From positions 62,001 to 126,000 of the forward strand of contig NZ_JAKVIJ010000005.1 of the NCBI RefSeq assembly GCF_022760965.1: a DNA stretch of 64,000 bases. The letters are read 5' to 3'. Both the position numbers and the translations under genes were made by a program. The stretch comes from Simplicispira sedimenti. GTDB lineage: Bacteria; Pseudomonadota; Gammaproteobacteria; Burkholderiales; Burkholderiaceae_C. Positions 1 through 9,360 of the stretch are shown here, in pieces (positions within the stretch are counted from its first letter, which is position 1; every line of letters begins with the position of its first letter). The notes under the pieces were generated by a model. The model did no database searches, was not told where the DNA came from, and saw nothing but the letters and a program-made list of their open reading frames with translations.

Positions 1-1815
1 CGCATGGCCGAGATCACGGCCGTACAGGCCGGCGCTGCCGCACTGGCCGACGGCCTGCTGGGCGCGCAGCCGCCCCAGCCCGCAGCCAAGGCCGCGCAGG
101 CCAGCACCCAGCCGGTGGACCTGGCCGACGCCGCCCAGGCCATGCGCGAGCTGGGCCTGCTCGACTCGCCCCTGGGCTCCAATGCCTGGGCCTTTGGCAA
201 GGAGGTGACCGCCAACGGCAACGGCATGCTGCTGGGCAACCCGCACTTTCCGTGGAGCGGGCCCAACCGCTTCTACCAACTGCACCTCACCATTCCGGGC
301 CAGATCGATGTGATGGGCGCGGGCATTGGCCCCTACCCCATGGTGTCCATCGGCTTCAACAAGGACGTGGCCTGGTCGCACACCGTCTCCACCGGCAAGC
401 GCTTCACGCTGTACGAGCTGCAACTGGCCGAGGGTGACCCCACCACCTACCTGGTGGACGGCAAGCCCGAGAAGATGACATCGCGCACCATCGCCGGGCG
501 CACGCTGTGGTCCACCCGCTGGGGGCCGCTGGTGGTCATCCCACGCGCGGGCCTGACCTGGAACGCCCAAACCGCCTATGCCCTGCGCGACGCCAACGTC
601 GGCAACACCCGCATGATGGACGCCGCCCTGGCCTTTGCGCGCGCCCGCTCGGTGGACGACATGCGCCAGGCGCACGCAGGCCTGGGCCTGCCCTGGGTCA
701 ACACCCTGGCCGCAGACCGCGACGGCCGCGTGCTGTACGCCGACGTGAGCGCGGTGCCCGACGTGGACGCCGCGCAGCTCGAACGCTGCACGCCCAGCAA
801 GCCCGCCACCGCGCTGCGCATGGCCGCCGGGCTGGTGGTGCTCAATGGCGCGCGGGCCGACTGCGCCTGGCAACAAGACCGCCGCTCGCCCGTGCCGGGG
901 CTGATCCCCATCGAGCGGATGCCCATCGCCCTGCGCACCGACTGGGTGCACAACAGCAACGACAGCTTTTTCTACACCCACCCGGCGCAAAAGTTCGAAG
1001 GCATCTCGCCCCTGGTGGGCGACGCCCGCCTGACGCGCCCCCGCACCCGCGCAGGCCTGGCCGAAATCCCCGAAATGCTGGGCCGGGGCAAGGTCACGCT
1101 GCAGGGCATGCAGGAGCAACTGTTCCAGAACCGCAACTTCATGGCCTCGGTCATCGTGCCCGACCTGCGCGCCGCCTGTGCCCAGGCACCCAGCAGCGAA
1201 GCGCGCGAAGGCTGCGCCGCCCTGCAGGGCTGGAACCTGCGCAACGAGGTGGATGCGCGCGGCGCCCATGTGTTCCGCGAGTTCTGGCGCAATGCGCGCA
1301 ACATTCCGGGCGTGTACCGCGTGCCCTTCGACCCCCAACAGCCCGTCGCCACCCCCGCAGGGCTGAAGATGGACGATGCCGCCGTGGCAGCCAAGGTCTG
1401 GGGTGCGCTGGAGACCGCGGTCAAGGCCATCAAGGCCGCAGGCTTTGCGCTCGATGCCCCGCTGGGCAGCGTGCAGCGCCCAGCCATCACCGAGGCGCCC
1501 ATTGCGCTGCACGGGGGCGACGAATTCGAAGGTGTGCTCAACAACCTGGGCCGCCAGGAACCCGCGCCCATCAACGCCCAGGGCCTGCGCATCGACTACG
1601 GCAGCAGCCATGTGCAGACCGTCACTTTTGACGCGCGCGGCCCGGTGGCACAGGCCATCCTGACCTACGGACAGTCCACCAACCCGGCATCGCCCCATGC
1701 CACGGACCAGATGGAGCTGTTCTCGCGCAAGCAGTGGCACACCCTGCCCTTCCACCGCGCAGACGTGCTCCAGGCCCGCGTGGGTGAACCGCTGCGGCTG
1801 ACTGTACGGCCCTGA
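1..1815 (+). CDS. Penicillin/AHL acylase family protein (5' end outside window)
   Basis: An Ntn-hydrolase of the penicillin amidase (S45) superfamily that hydrolyses amide bonds of acylated substrates such as beta-lactams, N-acyl-homoserine lactones or lipopeptides. These enzymes are periplasmic and self-cleave into alpha and beta chains. The visible 604 codons hold the end of the alpha chain, a linker, and the whole beta chain. Autocleavage is expected before Ser59 in GSNAWAFG (numbered from the ATG at base 4). The Asn of VHNSNDSF is the usual oxyanion-hole residue. The frame is open to base 1, and a complete alpha chain would need roughly 200 more residues, so the ATG at 4 is internal. The acyl substrate cannot be predicted from what is visible. 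The stop is TGA at 1813. Confidence 0.85.
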   Translation, partial: RMAEITAVQAGAAALADGLLGAQPPQPAAKAAQASTQPVDLADAAQAMRELGLLDSPLGSNAWAFGKEVTANGNGMLLGNPHFPWSGPNRFYQLHLTIPGQIDVMGAGIGPYPMVSIGFNKDVAWSHTVSTGKRFTLYELQLAEGDPTTYLVDGKPEKMTSRTIAGRTLWSTRWGPLVVIPRAGLTWNAQTAYALRDANVGNTRMMDAALAFARARSVDDMRQAHAGLGLPWVNTLAADRDGRVLYADVSAVPDVDAAQLERCTPSKPATALRMAAGLVVLNGARADCAWQQDRRSPVPGLIPIERMPIALRTDWVHNSNDSFFYTHPAQKFEGISPLVGDARLTRPRTRAGLAEIPEMLGRGKVTLQGMQEQLFQNRNFMASVIVPDLRAACAQAPSSEAREGCAALQGWNLRNEVDARGAHVFREFWRNARNIPGVYRVPFDPQQPVATPAGLKMDDAAVAAKVWGALETAVKAIKAAGFALDAPLGSVQRPAITEAPIALHGGDEFEGVLNNLGRQEPAPINAQGLRIDYGSSHVQTVTFDARGPVAQAILTYGQSTNPASPHATDQMELFSRKQWHTLPFHRADVLQARVGEPLRLTVRP

Positions 1816-1839
1816 AGCCCGTCCCCAGCGTGCGCGGTG

Positions 1840-2775
1840 TCAGGCTGGCACCGCGCCGCCACTGCTGGCACGCAGGTGCTGCACCAGCGCGCTGGCAAAG
1901 CCCGACAGCTCTACCCCCTGGCGCACGCAGACCTGCAGGTCGCGCTGCGCCCAGGGCTCGTCCAGCGCCACGACCACCGGCGGCTCGCTCAGGCCCGCAC
2001 GCGGCACGGCACTGCGTGGCACCAGGCCGATGCCCACGCCCGCACCCACCATGCGGCACACCGCCTCAAAGCTGCGCACCTGGATGCGCACATCCAGGTG
2101 CCGCCCCAGCGCCGCCGCCGCGTTCATGGTGAAGGTGTGTATGGCCGAGCCCGAGTGCAGCATGACAAAGGCCTGGTCCAGCACCTCGGCAAAGGCCACT
2201 CTGGCGCGCTGCGCCAGGGCGTGGCCCTGCGGCACGATGAGCACCAGCCGGTCCTGCCGGTAAGGCCACAGCACCACGCCCGCGCCCTGGGCGCCTGCGT
2301 CGGCCAACACGCCCACGTCAATCTCGCCATGCGCCACGGCCATGGCAATCTCGGTGCTGGTGCGCTCCTCCAGGCTCACGCTCACCTGGGGGTGGCACTT
2401 GAGAAAGCCCGCCAGATCGTCGGGCAGATAGCTGTGCGTGGCATGCGTATTGGCCCACAGGCTCACCTGGCCCCGAATGCCGCTGGCATAGGGCGACAGC
2501 TCGGCATGCATTTGTTCGATGCAGGCAAACACCTGGCGCGCATGGCGCAGCAGCGCCTCGCCCGCACGCGTGGGCTCCAGCCCGCGCGGCTGGCGGTCGA
2601 ACAAGGGGGTTTGCAGCGCATCTTCCAGCCGCCGCAAGCGGTGGCTGGCCGACGATGGCGCCAAAAAGGCCCGCGCCGCACCGCGCGTGAGGTTGCGCTC
2701 CTCGGCCATGGCCACGAACAGGCGCAGATCGGTCAGGTCGTAGTCCACAGCACACCATTCGTTAAATACGAACAC
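1840..2775 (-). CDS. LysR-family transcriptional regulator
   Basis: A 311-residue LTTR with an N-terminal winged helix-turn-helix (DLTDLRLFVAMAEERNLTRG, residues about 12-31, then the recognition helix SSASHRLRRLE) and a C-terminal periplasmic-binding-like effector domain. It is transcribed divergently from the EamA transporter gene at 2893, which is the most likely target. The GTG at 2748 would give a start immediately before DYDLTDLRLF and fits the family better than the ATG at 2775. The effector is not predictable. It ends with a short Ser/Gly/Ala tail typical of the group. Confidence 0.9.
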   Translation of the reverse strand: MFVFNEWCAVDYDLTDLRLFVAMAEERNLTRGAARAFLAPSSASHRLRRLEDALQTPLFDRQPRGLEPTRAGEALLRHARQVFACIEQMHAELSPYASGIRGQVSLWANTHATHSYLPDDLAGFLKCHPQVSVSLEERTSTEIAMAVAHGEIDVGVLADAGAQGAGVVLWPYRQDRLVLIVPQGHALAQRARVAFAEVLDQAFVMLHSGSAIHTFTMNAAAALGRHLDVRIQVRSFEAVCRMVGAGVGIGLVPRSAVPRAGLSEPPVVVALDEPWAQRDLQVCVRQGVELSGFASALVQHLRASSGGAVPA

Positions 2776-2892
2776 AGGCTTGTATTATCACCGATGGTGC
2801 GCCGCCACAAAACGCGCCATTATTGCGGCCATGCTTTGTTGGCCTTGGCGCGTGGCGCCAAAGCGTTCGTCCCTACCGCACACGCCCCACCC

Positions 2893-3801
2893 ATGCCCTG
2901 GAAACACTGGTCCTCCGAACGCATCGGCTTTGCCCTGGCCCTATTGGCTGCGGCGGGCTTTTCGTTCAAGGCCATTTTTGTGAAACTGGCCTACGCCGTC
3001 CCGCAGGCCCAGCCGGTCGATTCGGTCACCCTGCTGGCGCTGCGCATGCTGCTGGCACTGCCCGCCTTTGTGTGGGTGGGCTGGCGCTCCAGCCAGGGGC
3101 TGGCACCGCTGACGCGCCGGGACTGGGCGCTGCTGGTGGCACTGGGGCTGCTGGGCTACTACGGGGCCAGCATTCTGGACTTCATGGGGCTGCAGTACAT
3201 CAGCGCCAGCCTGGAGCGGCTGATTCTGTTCACCTACCCCACCATCACGCTGCTCATCGGTGTGCTGTTCATGGGCAAAACCGCCTCGCGGCGCGAGATA
3301 GGCGCGCTGCTGCTGTCCTACGCAGGCATTGGCCTGGCCTTTACGCACGACCTGCAACTCGCCAGCGACATGGGCCCGGTGCTGCTGGGCGGTGCCTTTG
3401 TGCTGGGCTCGGCCGTGTCGTATGCGTTTTACCAGGCGGGCAGCGAGCCCGTGATCCGCCGCCTGGGCGCGGCGCGCTTTACCGCGCTGGCCATGCTGGT
3501 GTCCACCGTGGCCACGCTGGCGCACTTTGCCGCCACCCAGCCGCTGCAGGCCCTGGTGCAGCCCGCAGCGGTGTACGGCCACGCACTGGGCATGGCCCTG
3601 CTGTCCACCGTGCTGCCGGTGTTCATGACATCGGCCGCCATCCGCCGCATTGGCGCGGCGCCCACGGTGCTGATTGGCACGCTGGGCCCCATGCTGACCA
3701 TCGTGTTCAGCTACTGGCTGCTGGGCGAGCCGCTCTCACTGCCCCAAATGGCGGGCGCCGGGCTGGTGCTGGCGGGGGTGCTGCTGGTGGGGCGGCGCTA
3801 G
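2893..3801 (+). CDS. EamA/DMT superfamily transporter
   Basis: A 302-residue inner-membrane protein with about ten hydrophobic segments arranged as two EamA repeats (residues about 15-145 and 155-300), the drug/metabolite transporter fold. It probably exports or imports a small metabolite or amino acid; the substrate is unknown. The ATG at 2893 was chosen because the first transmembrane helix follows directly (ERIGFALALLAAAGFSFKAI); the open frame upstream runs through the divergent lysR and is a shadow. The stop codon TAG at 3799 coincides with the edge of an inverted-repeat element. Confidence 0.85.
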   Translation: MPWKHWSSERIGFALALLAAAGFSFKAIFVKLAYAVPQAQPVDSVTLLALRMLLALPAFVWVGWRSSQGLAPLTRRDWALLVALGLLGYYGASILDFMGLQYISASLERLILFTYPTITLLIGVLFMGKTASRREIGALLLSYAGIGLAFTHDLQLASDMGPVLLGGAFVLGSAVSYAFYQAGSEPVIRRLGAARFTALAMLVSTVATLAHFAATQPLQALVQPAAVYGHALGMALLSTVLPVFMTSAAIRRIGAAPTVLIGTLGPMLTIVFSYWLLGEPLSLPQMAGAGLVLAGVLLVGRR

Positions 3802-3970
3802 GGCCTGTTCACACTATTTTCACCCCGTTCCCTTCGGGTTGCGACCAAAAAGGGCCATTCGCGGTGTTGCCAAGCCTCGCTGGGGCAGGACCCCAGCTTC
3901 GTTTGGCGCCTTGTGCCTGGCACTTTTTGGTCGCAACGCATCTGGCAAAAATAGTGTGAACAGGCCCTAA
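3799..3970. repeat. Long palindromic repeat element, copy 1
   Basis: About 172 bp bounded by inverted termini (GGGCCTGTTCACACTATTTT on the left, its complement AAAATAGTGTGAACAGGCCC on the right). A second inner inverted pair, GTTGCGACCAAAAAG with CTTTTTGGTCGCAAC, makes most of the element a nested hairpin. It has no coding capacity. The left edge overlaps the TAG stop of the EamA gene. Related copies are at 4784, 32737 and, diverged, at 37790. Confidence 0.85.
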
Positions 3971-4061
3971 CTGTGGCGGGACGGCGGGGTCGGCAGCCTT
4001 GGTTGTTCAATAGGAGCCGGGCTACCAGCGGGTGTTTGACTTGTGAAGGCAAGTGGTGCAG

Positions 4062-4079
4062 ACTAGTCAAATGACTAGT
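4062..4079. promoter_or_regulatory. Perfect palindrome, putative TA-operon operator
   Basis: ACTAGTCA-AA-TGACTAGT is a perfect 8-bp inverted repeat with a 2-bp spacer, 16 bp before the antitoxin start. A TTGACT hexamer at 4036 could be the -35 of the same promoter, which would place the palindrome over the -10 region. This is the usual layout of an autoregulated toxin-antitoxin operator. Its role is inferred; the palindrome itself is seen directly. Confidence 0.65.
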
Positions 4080-4094
4080 TTTATGGAGGTTGCG

Positions 4095-4352
4095 ATGCAT
4101 ACGTGGCCAGTTCAGGATGCCAAAGCGCGATTCAGTGAGTTCCTTGATGCCTGCCTGCTTGAGGGGCCGCAAATGGTGACCAGACGAGGCGCAGAAGCTG
4201 CCGTGCTCATTCCTGTGGACGAATGGCGCAGGCTCCAATCGGCGGCACGCCCCTCGCTCAAACAGCTCTTGTTGTCCGATGACGCGCGTGCAGACCTCGA
4301 GTTGCCTGTACGTGGTCACGCCACGCGCCGCAAGGTGGCGCCAATGCTGTGA
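4095..4352 (+). CDS. Phd/YefM-type antitoxin
   Basis: An 85-residue antitoxin. The N-terminal half (MHTWPVQDAKARFSEFLDAC, then PQMVTRRGAEAAVLIPVDEW) is the Phd/YefM DNA-binding and dimerisation fold, and the C-terminal segment should wrap and inhibit the partner nuclease. The start at 4095 is supported by a strong GGAGGT at 4085-4090; the frame is open further upstream but through the operator. It overlaps the toxin gene by one base (TGATG), so translation is coupled. It presumably represses its own operon via the palindrome at 4062. Confidence 0.88.
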   Translation: MHTWPVQDAKARFSEFLDACLLEGPQMVTRRGAEAAVLIPVDEWRRLQSAARPSLKQLLLSDDARADLELPVRGHATRRKVAPML

Positions 4353-4765
4353 TGCGTAAGTACCTGCTGGACACCAACGTTGTGTCGGAACTTCGCAGGC
4401 AACGACCACACGGTGGCGTGGTCGCTTGGCTGCAATCGCTGGATGACACCCAACTGCATCTGTCTGCGGTGACGCTGGGCGAGATTCAAGCGGGCATTGA
4501 GCTGACACGGGAACAAGACCCTGCCAAGGCGCAAGAAATCGAAAACTGGCTTGAATTGGTCGCCAACACATACAACGTGCTGCCGATGGATGCTGGGACC
4601 TTCAGGGCGTGGGCACGACTGATGCACAGGAAGTCCGATACGCTTTATGAAGACGCCATGATTGCAGCCACTGCGCAGGTGCACGGATTGACCGTTGCGA
4701 CCCGAAACGTCAATGATTTCAATGCGTTGGGGTTGGACGTTTTCAATCCATTTGCCCCGACGTAG
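4352..4765 (+). CDS. PIN-domain toxin (VapC/FitB-like ribonuclease)
   Basis: A 137-residue PIN-domain protein, likely a Mg-dependent RNase. The acidic active-site residues are visible: Asp in YLLDTNVVSEL near residue 7, Glu in LGEIQAGIE near 47, Asp in YEDAMIAA near 97, and the conserved TRNVNDFNALG near 115-125. A start at the GTG at 4349 is possible, but the ATG at 4352 overlapping the antitoxin stop is preferred. The module is bracketed by repeat copies at 3799-3970 and 4784-4838, which suggests it arrived as an accessory unit. Confidence 0.9.
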   Translation: MRKYLLDTNVVSELRRQRPHGGVVAWLQSLDDTQLHLSAVTLGEIQAGIELTREQDPAKAQEIENWLELVANTYNVLPMDAGTFRAWARLMHRKSDTLYEDAMIAATAQVHGLTVATRNVNDFNALGLDVFNPFAPT

Positions 4766-4783
4766 GCATGCAGTGCCTGACGG

Positions 4784-4838
4784 TTAGGGCCTGTTCACAC
4801 TATTTTTACCAGGCAAAAATAGTGTGAACAGGCCCTAA
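4784..4838. repeat. Palindromic repeat element, copy 2 (minimal form)
   Basis: 55 bp made of two perfect 24-bp inverted termini separated by 7 bases (ACCAGGC). It has the same terminal sequence as the element at 3799 but lacks the interior, so it looks like a deletion derivative or a minimal form. It lies between the PIN toxin and the convergent lysR gene and could also act as a bidirectional terminator. Confidence 0.85.
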
Positions 4839-4853
4839 CAATCCAAGAGCACC

Positions 4854-5744
4854 TCAAGCCGGGTTCAACACCCCCTGCCGCTGCCCCACCGCCTCGCGCA
4901 GGTAGGCCCAGGTGGCCTGCATGCGGGCCATGTGCTTGTTTTCGGCGGGCATGCTCATCCAGAAGGTGCGTGTAAAGCGCGCCTGGCCGGGCAGCACGGG
5001 TTGCAGGGCGGTGTCTTGTGCGGCCACGAAGGCGGGCAGTACGGCCAGCCCGGCACCAGCGCGCACGGCTTCAAACTGGGCCAGCACGCTGGTGCTGCGC
5101 AGCGCGAAGTGCCCTGGGCGGTGCAGTTCGTCCAGGATTTGCAGTTCCTTGCTGAACAGCAGGTCGTCCACATAGCTTACAAAGCTGTGGCCGCGCAGGT
5201 CTTCGGGCGTGGTGATGGGGGCGTGCTGGGCCAGGTAGCTGCGGGCGGCGTAGAGCTGCAGCACGTAGTCGGTGAGCTTGACGACGATGACGGCGCCGCG
5301 CGCGGGGCGCTCCAGCGAGATGACGATGTCGGCCTCGCGGCGCGACAGGTGCACCAGGCGCGGCAGGGCCAGCAGGTCCACCACCAGGCCGGGGTGCGAC
5401 TGGGCAAACCGCGCCAGCGGCGCGGCCAGCACCAGGTTGCCAAAGCCTTCGGTGGTGCCGATGCGCACCACGCCATGCAGGCCGGTGCCCACGCCGGGGG
5501 CGGCGCTTTGCACGGCGAGGAAGGCGGCCTCCATGGCCTCGACCCTGGGCAGCAGGGCGCGCCCGGCTTCGGTCAGGCGGTGGCCACCGGCTTCGCGGGC
5601 AAAGAGTGCGGCGTCCACCTGCTTTTCCAGACCCTGGATGCGGCGCGCCACGGTGGTGTGGTCCACCCCCAGGCGGCGGGCGGCTCCCACCAGTGTGCCG
5701 GCGCGGGCCAGTTCCAGAAAAAAGCGCAGGTTGTCCCAGTCCAT
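4854..5744 (-). CDS. LysR-family regulator, likely of the mmsA cluster
   Basis: A 296-residue LTTR. The winged helix-turn-helix at residues about 2-60 (MDWDNLRFFLELARAGTL, DHTTVARRIQGLE) is followed by a LysR substrate-binding domain. It is divergent from mmsA at 5885, with a 140-bp intergenic region, which makes it the probable regulator of valine/branched-chain degradation genes. The HTH start MDWDNLRF is typical of a subgroup of short-N-terminus LysR regulators. The effector is unknown. Confidence 0.9.
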   Translation of the reverse strand: MDWDNLRFFLELARAGTLVGAARRLGVDHTTVARRIQGLEKQVDAALFAREAGGHRLTEAGRALLPRVEAMEAAFLAVQSAAPGVGTGLHGVVRIGTTEGFGNLVLAAPLARFAQSHPGLVVDLLALPRLVHLSRREADIVISLERPARGAVIVVKLTDYVLQLYAARSYLAQHAPITTPEDLRGHSFVSYVDDLLFSKELQILDELHRPGHFALRSTSVLAQFEAVRAGAGLAVLPAFVAAQDTALQPVLPGQARFTRTFWMSMPAENKHMARMQATWAYLREAVGQRQGVLNPA

Positions 5745-5884
5745 GGTGCAGTTTCTGATGAGGTGCGCATTGTGCGTTTATGCAAATCTTGTGCGCGGGT
5801 TTGTCTATTGTGCTCACAATTTCGCACAGCTACCATGGCGCAGATTGCCGGGCATGGTGCCCTGGCGCCTCAGGAGACACACCC

Positions 5885-7396
<1,512 letters not shown>

Positions 7397-7424
7397 GGCC
7401 AGGGGGCTGTTTCTCCCTTGCCAT

Positions 7425-7530
7425 GCCCCCTCTCCTCTTGCGGGAGAGGGCTGGGGAGAGGGGTGAAACCGGCGCTGCGCCCCACCCACCCCTCTCCCCC
7501 CCGCCCCTCTCCCGCAAGGGGCGAGGGGAG
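7425..7530. repeat. CT-rich inverted repeat pair
   Basis: Two facing blocks of the type CCCTCTCC..TTGCGGGAGAGGG and CCCCTCTCCCGCAAGGGG lie between mmsA and the acyl-CoA dehydrogenase gene. They form a long imperfect hairpin. Similar CTCTCCC/GGGAGAG blocks are common dispersed repeats in proteobacteria. It could terminate or process the mmsA transcript. Confidence 0.6.
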
Positions 7531-7543
7531 TCAGCCCAAAATC

Positions 7544-7586
7544 AGGCTCCAGCGCTTGCCAATCAAGCGCCATCAGCTATAAAAAC
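7544..7586. repeat. Dispersed TAGCTAT/GCGCTTG-type repeat
   Basis: Contains CCAGCGCTTG, CAAGCGCC and CAGCTATAAAAAC, the core of a small family repeated about eleven times in this window. It lies just upstream of the acyl-CoA dehydrogenase start. Confidence 0.6.
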
Positions 7587-7615
7587 AAAAGCACACCCGA
7601 CCCGGAGACCAGCCC

Positions 7616-8782
7616 ATGGACTTTGAACTGACCGAAGACCAGCGCGCCTTTGCCGACACCGCGCGCCAATTCGCCCTGGCCGAGCTGGCCCCGCACGCCG
7701 CGCACTGGGACGCCGAGGGCATCTTCCCGCGCGAGGCCATCGCCAAGGCCGGCGAACTGGGCTTTTGCGGCCTGTATGCGCCCGAGGCCGCTGGCGGCCT
7801 GGCCCTGCCGCGCCTCGATGCCACGCTGGTGTTCGAGGAAATGGCGGCCGTGGACCCCTCCACCACCGCCTTCATCACCATCCACAACATGGCCACCTGG
7901 ATGCTCGGCACCTGGGCCCAGCCCGAGGTGCGCGACCACTGGGGCCCGCTGCTGACCAGCGGACAAAGACTAGCCTCCTACTGCCTGACCGAACCCGGCG
8001 CGGGCTCGGACGCCGCCTCGCTCAAGACGCGCGCCGAGCTGGTGGGCAATGAATACATCATCAACGGCTCCAAGGCCTTCATCTCCGGCGCGGGCAGCAC
8101 CGACGTGCTGGTGCTCATGGCCCGCACGGGCGATGCAAACTCCGGCGCCTCCGGCATCAGCGCCTTCGCCGTGCCGGCCGATTCCCCCGGCATCAGCTAC
8201 GGCAAGAAGGAAGAAAAAATGGGCTGGAACAGCCAGCCCACGCGCCAGATCAGCTTTGACAACGTGCGCATCCCCGCCAACCACCTGCTGGGCCGCGAGG
8301 GTGAAGGCTTCAAGATCGCCATGAAGGGCCTGGACGGCGGGCGCATCAACATTGCCACCTGTTCGGTGGGCGCGGCCCAGGGCGCGCTCAAGCAGGCGCA
8401 GCAGTACATGCACGACCGCAAGCAGTTCGGCAAACCCATCGCCAGCTTCCAGGCGCTGCAGTTCAAGCTGGCCGACATGGCCACCGAACTCGTCGCCGCG
8501 CGCCAGATGGTGCGCCTGGCCGCCAGCAAGCTGGACGCCGGCGCTCGCGATGCCTCCACCTACTGCGCCATGGCCAAGCGCTTCGCCACCGATGCAGGCT
8601 TCAACGTCTGCAACGAAGCACTGCAACTGCACGGCGGCTACGGCTACATCCGCGAATACCCGCTGGAGCGCCTGATGCGCGACGCGCGCGTGCACCAGAT
8701 CCTGGAAGGCACGAACGAAATCATGCGCGTCATCATCGCCCGGCGCATGCTGGACGGCGACGCACCGGACGCCATCCGCTAG
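7616..8782 (+). CDS. Acyl-CoA dehydrogenase, probably isobutyryl-CoA dehydrogenase
   Basis: A 388-residue FAD-dependent acyl-CoA dehydrogenase that introduces a 2,3 double bond in a short acyl-CoA and passes electrons to ETF. The N-terminal helical domain starts with MDFELTEDQRAFADTARQFA. The middle beta domain has CLTEPGAGSDAAS. The C-terminal domain carries the catalytic Glu364 in ILEGTNEIMR. Its position between mmsA and mmsB argues for isobutyryl-CoA (valine) or 2-methyl-branched substrates; substrate preference is inferred from context only. Confidence 0.9.
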   Translation: MDFELTEDQRAFADTARQFALAELAPHAAHWDAEGIFPREAIAKAGELGFCGLYAPEAAGGLALPRLDATLVFEEMAAVDPSTTAFITIHNMATWMLGTWAQPEVRDHWGPLLTSGQRLASYCLTEPGAGSDAASLKTRAELVGNEYIINGSKAFISGAGSTDVLVLMARTGDANSGASGISAFAVPADSPGISYGKKEEKMGWNSQPTRQISFDNVRIPANHLLGREGEGFKIAMKGLDGGRINIATCSVGAAQGALKQAQQYMHDRKQFGKPIASFQALQFKLADMATELVAARQMVRLAASKLDAGARDASTYCAMAKRFATDAGFNVCNEALQLHGGYGYIREYPLERLMRDARVHQILEGTNEIMRVIIARRMLDGDAPDAIR

Positions 8783-8783
8783 G

Positions 8784-8831
8784 TTTTTGATAGCTGCCAG
8801 CGCTTTACCAACGGGCGCTGGCGGCCTATTT
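8784..8831. repeat. Dispersed TAGCTAT/GCGCTTG-type repeat
   Basis: TTTTTGATAGCTGCCAGCGC, then GGGCGCTGGCGGCCTATTT, an imperfect palindrome directly after the acyl-CoA dehydrogenase stop. A member of the family described at 7544. Confidence 0.65.
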
Positions 8832-8853
8832 AACCTCAAACTCATTACCAGCC

Positions 8854-9246
8854 ATGCCCGCCCGCCCCCTGGCCGACGAAACCCTGCACCTCATCGCTGC
8901 GGTGCGGGACGCGCTGGCCGAGCGCCTGGGCATGGACGCCACGGTGGACGAACGCAAACTGTTTGGCTGCCACGCCTTCATGGTGGACGGCAAGCTGTGC
9001 CTGGCCGTCAAGGGCGAAGACCTGCTGGTGCGCCTGCCGCCCCAAGAACACGCCGCCACGGCCGAAACGCCCGGCGTGCGCGAGCTGGACCCGCGCGGCG
9101 GCATGCCCGGCTACTTCTGGGTGGAGCCCACGGGCTACGCCACGCGGCCGCAGTGGCTGCACTGGGTGGAAACCGCCCTCGCCTACAACCCCCAGGCCAA
9201 GGCCTCGCCCCGGCGCACCAAGGCCCGCAAACAGACAGCGGCATGA
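8854..9246 (+). CDS. TfoX N-terminal domain protein
   Basis: A 130-residue protein resembling the stand-alone TfoX/Sxy N-terminal domain: KLFGCHAFMVDGKLCLAVKGEDLLVRL, followed by an acidic/aromatic stretch and PGYFWVEPTGY. The last 20 residues are Lys/Arg-rich (SPRRTKARKQTAA), possibly nucleic-acid contacting. The competence role of full-length Sxy should not be transferred to it. It sits between two valine-degradation genes on the same strand, flanked on each side by dispersed repeats, so it may be a passenger in that operon. Confidence 0.7.
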   Translation: MPARPLADETLHLIAAVRDALAERLGMDATVDERKLFGCHAFMVDGKLCLAVKGEDLLVRLPPQEHAATAETPGVRELDPRGGMPGYFWVEPTGYATRPQWLHWVETALAYNPQAKASPRRTKARKQTAA

Positions 9247-9252
9247 GAGTTC

Positions 9253-9314
9253 AAGTTTTTTTACTCCCTGGCGCTTATGCAGCAAGCGCAAGTAGCTACT
9301 AAAACAATAGCTAC
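9253..9314. repeat. Dispersed TAGCTAT/GCGCTTG-type repeat
   Basis: CTGGCGCTTATGC, AGCAAGCGCAAGTAGCTACT and AAAACAATAGCTACC form an imperfect hairpin between the TfoX-like gene and mmsB. Same family as 7544. Confidence 0.65.
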
Positions 9315-9360
9315 CCCCTCCCCTTTTCCAACCCTTTCCAACCGACCAGGAGACAACACC

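Noticed and set aside
1837..2892. Long plus-strand open frame joined to the EamA gene
   Set aside because: It runs antisense to the lysR gene and has no domain; only the part from 2893 is real.
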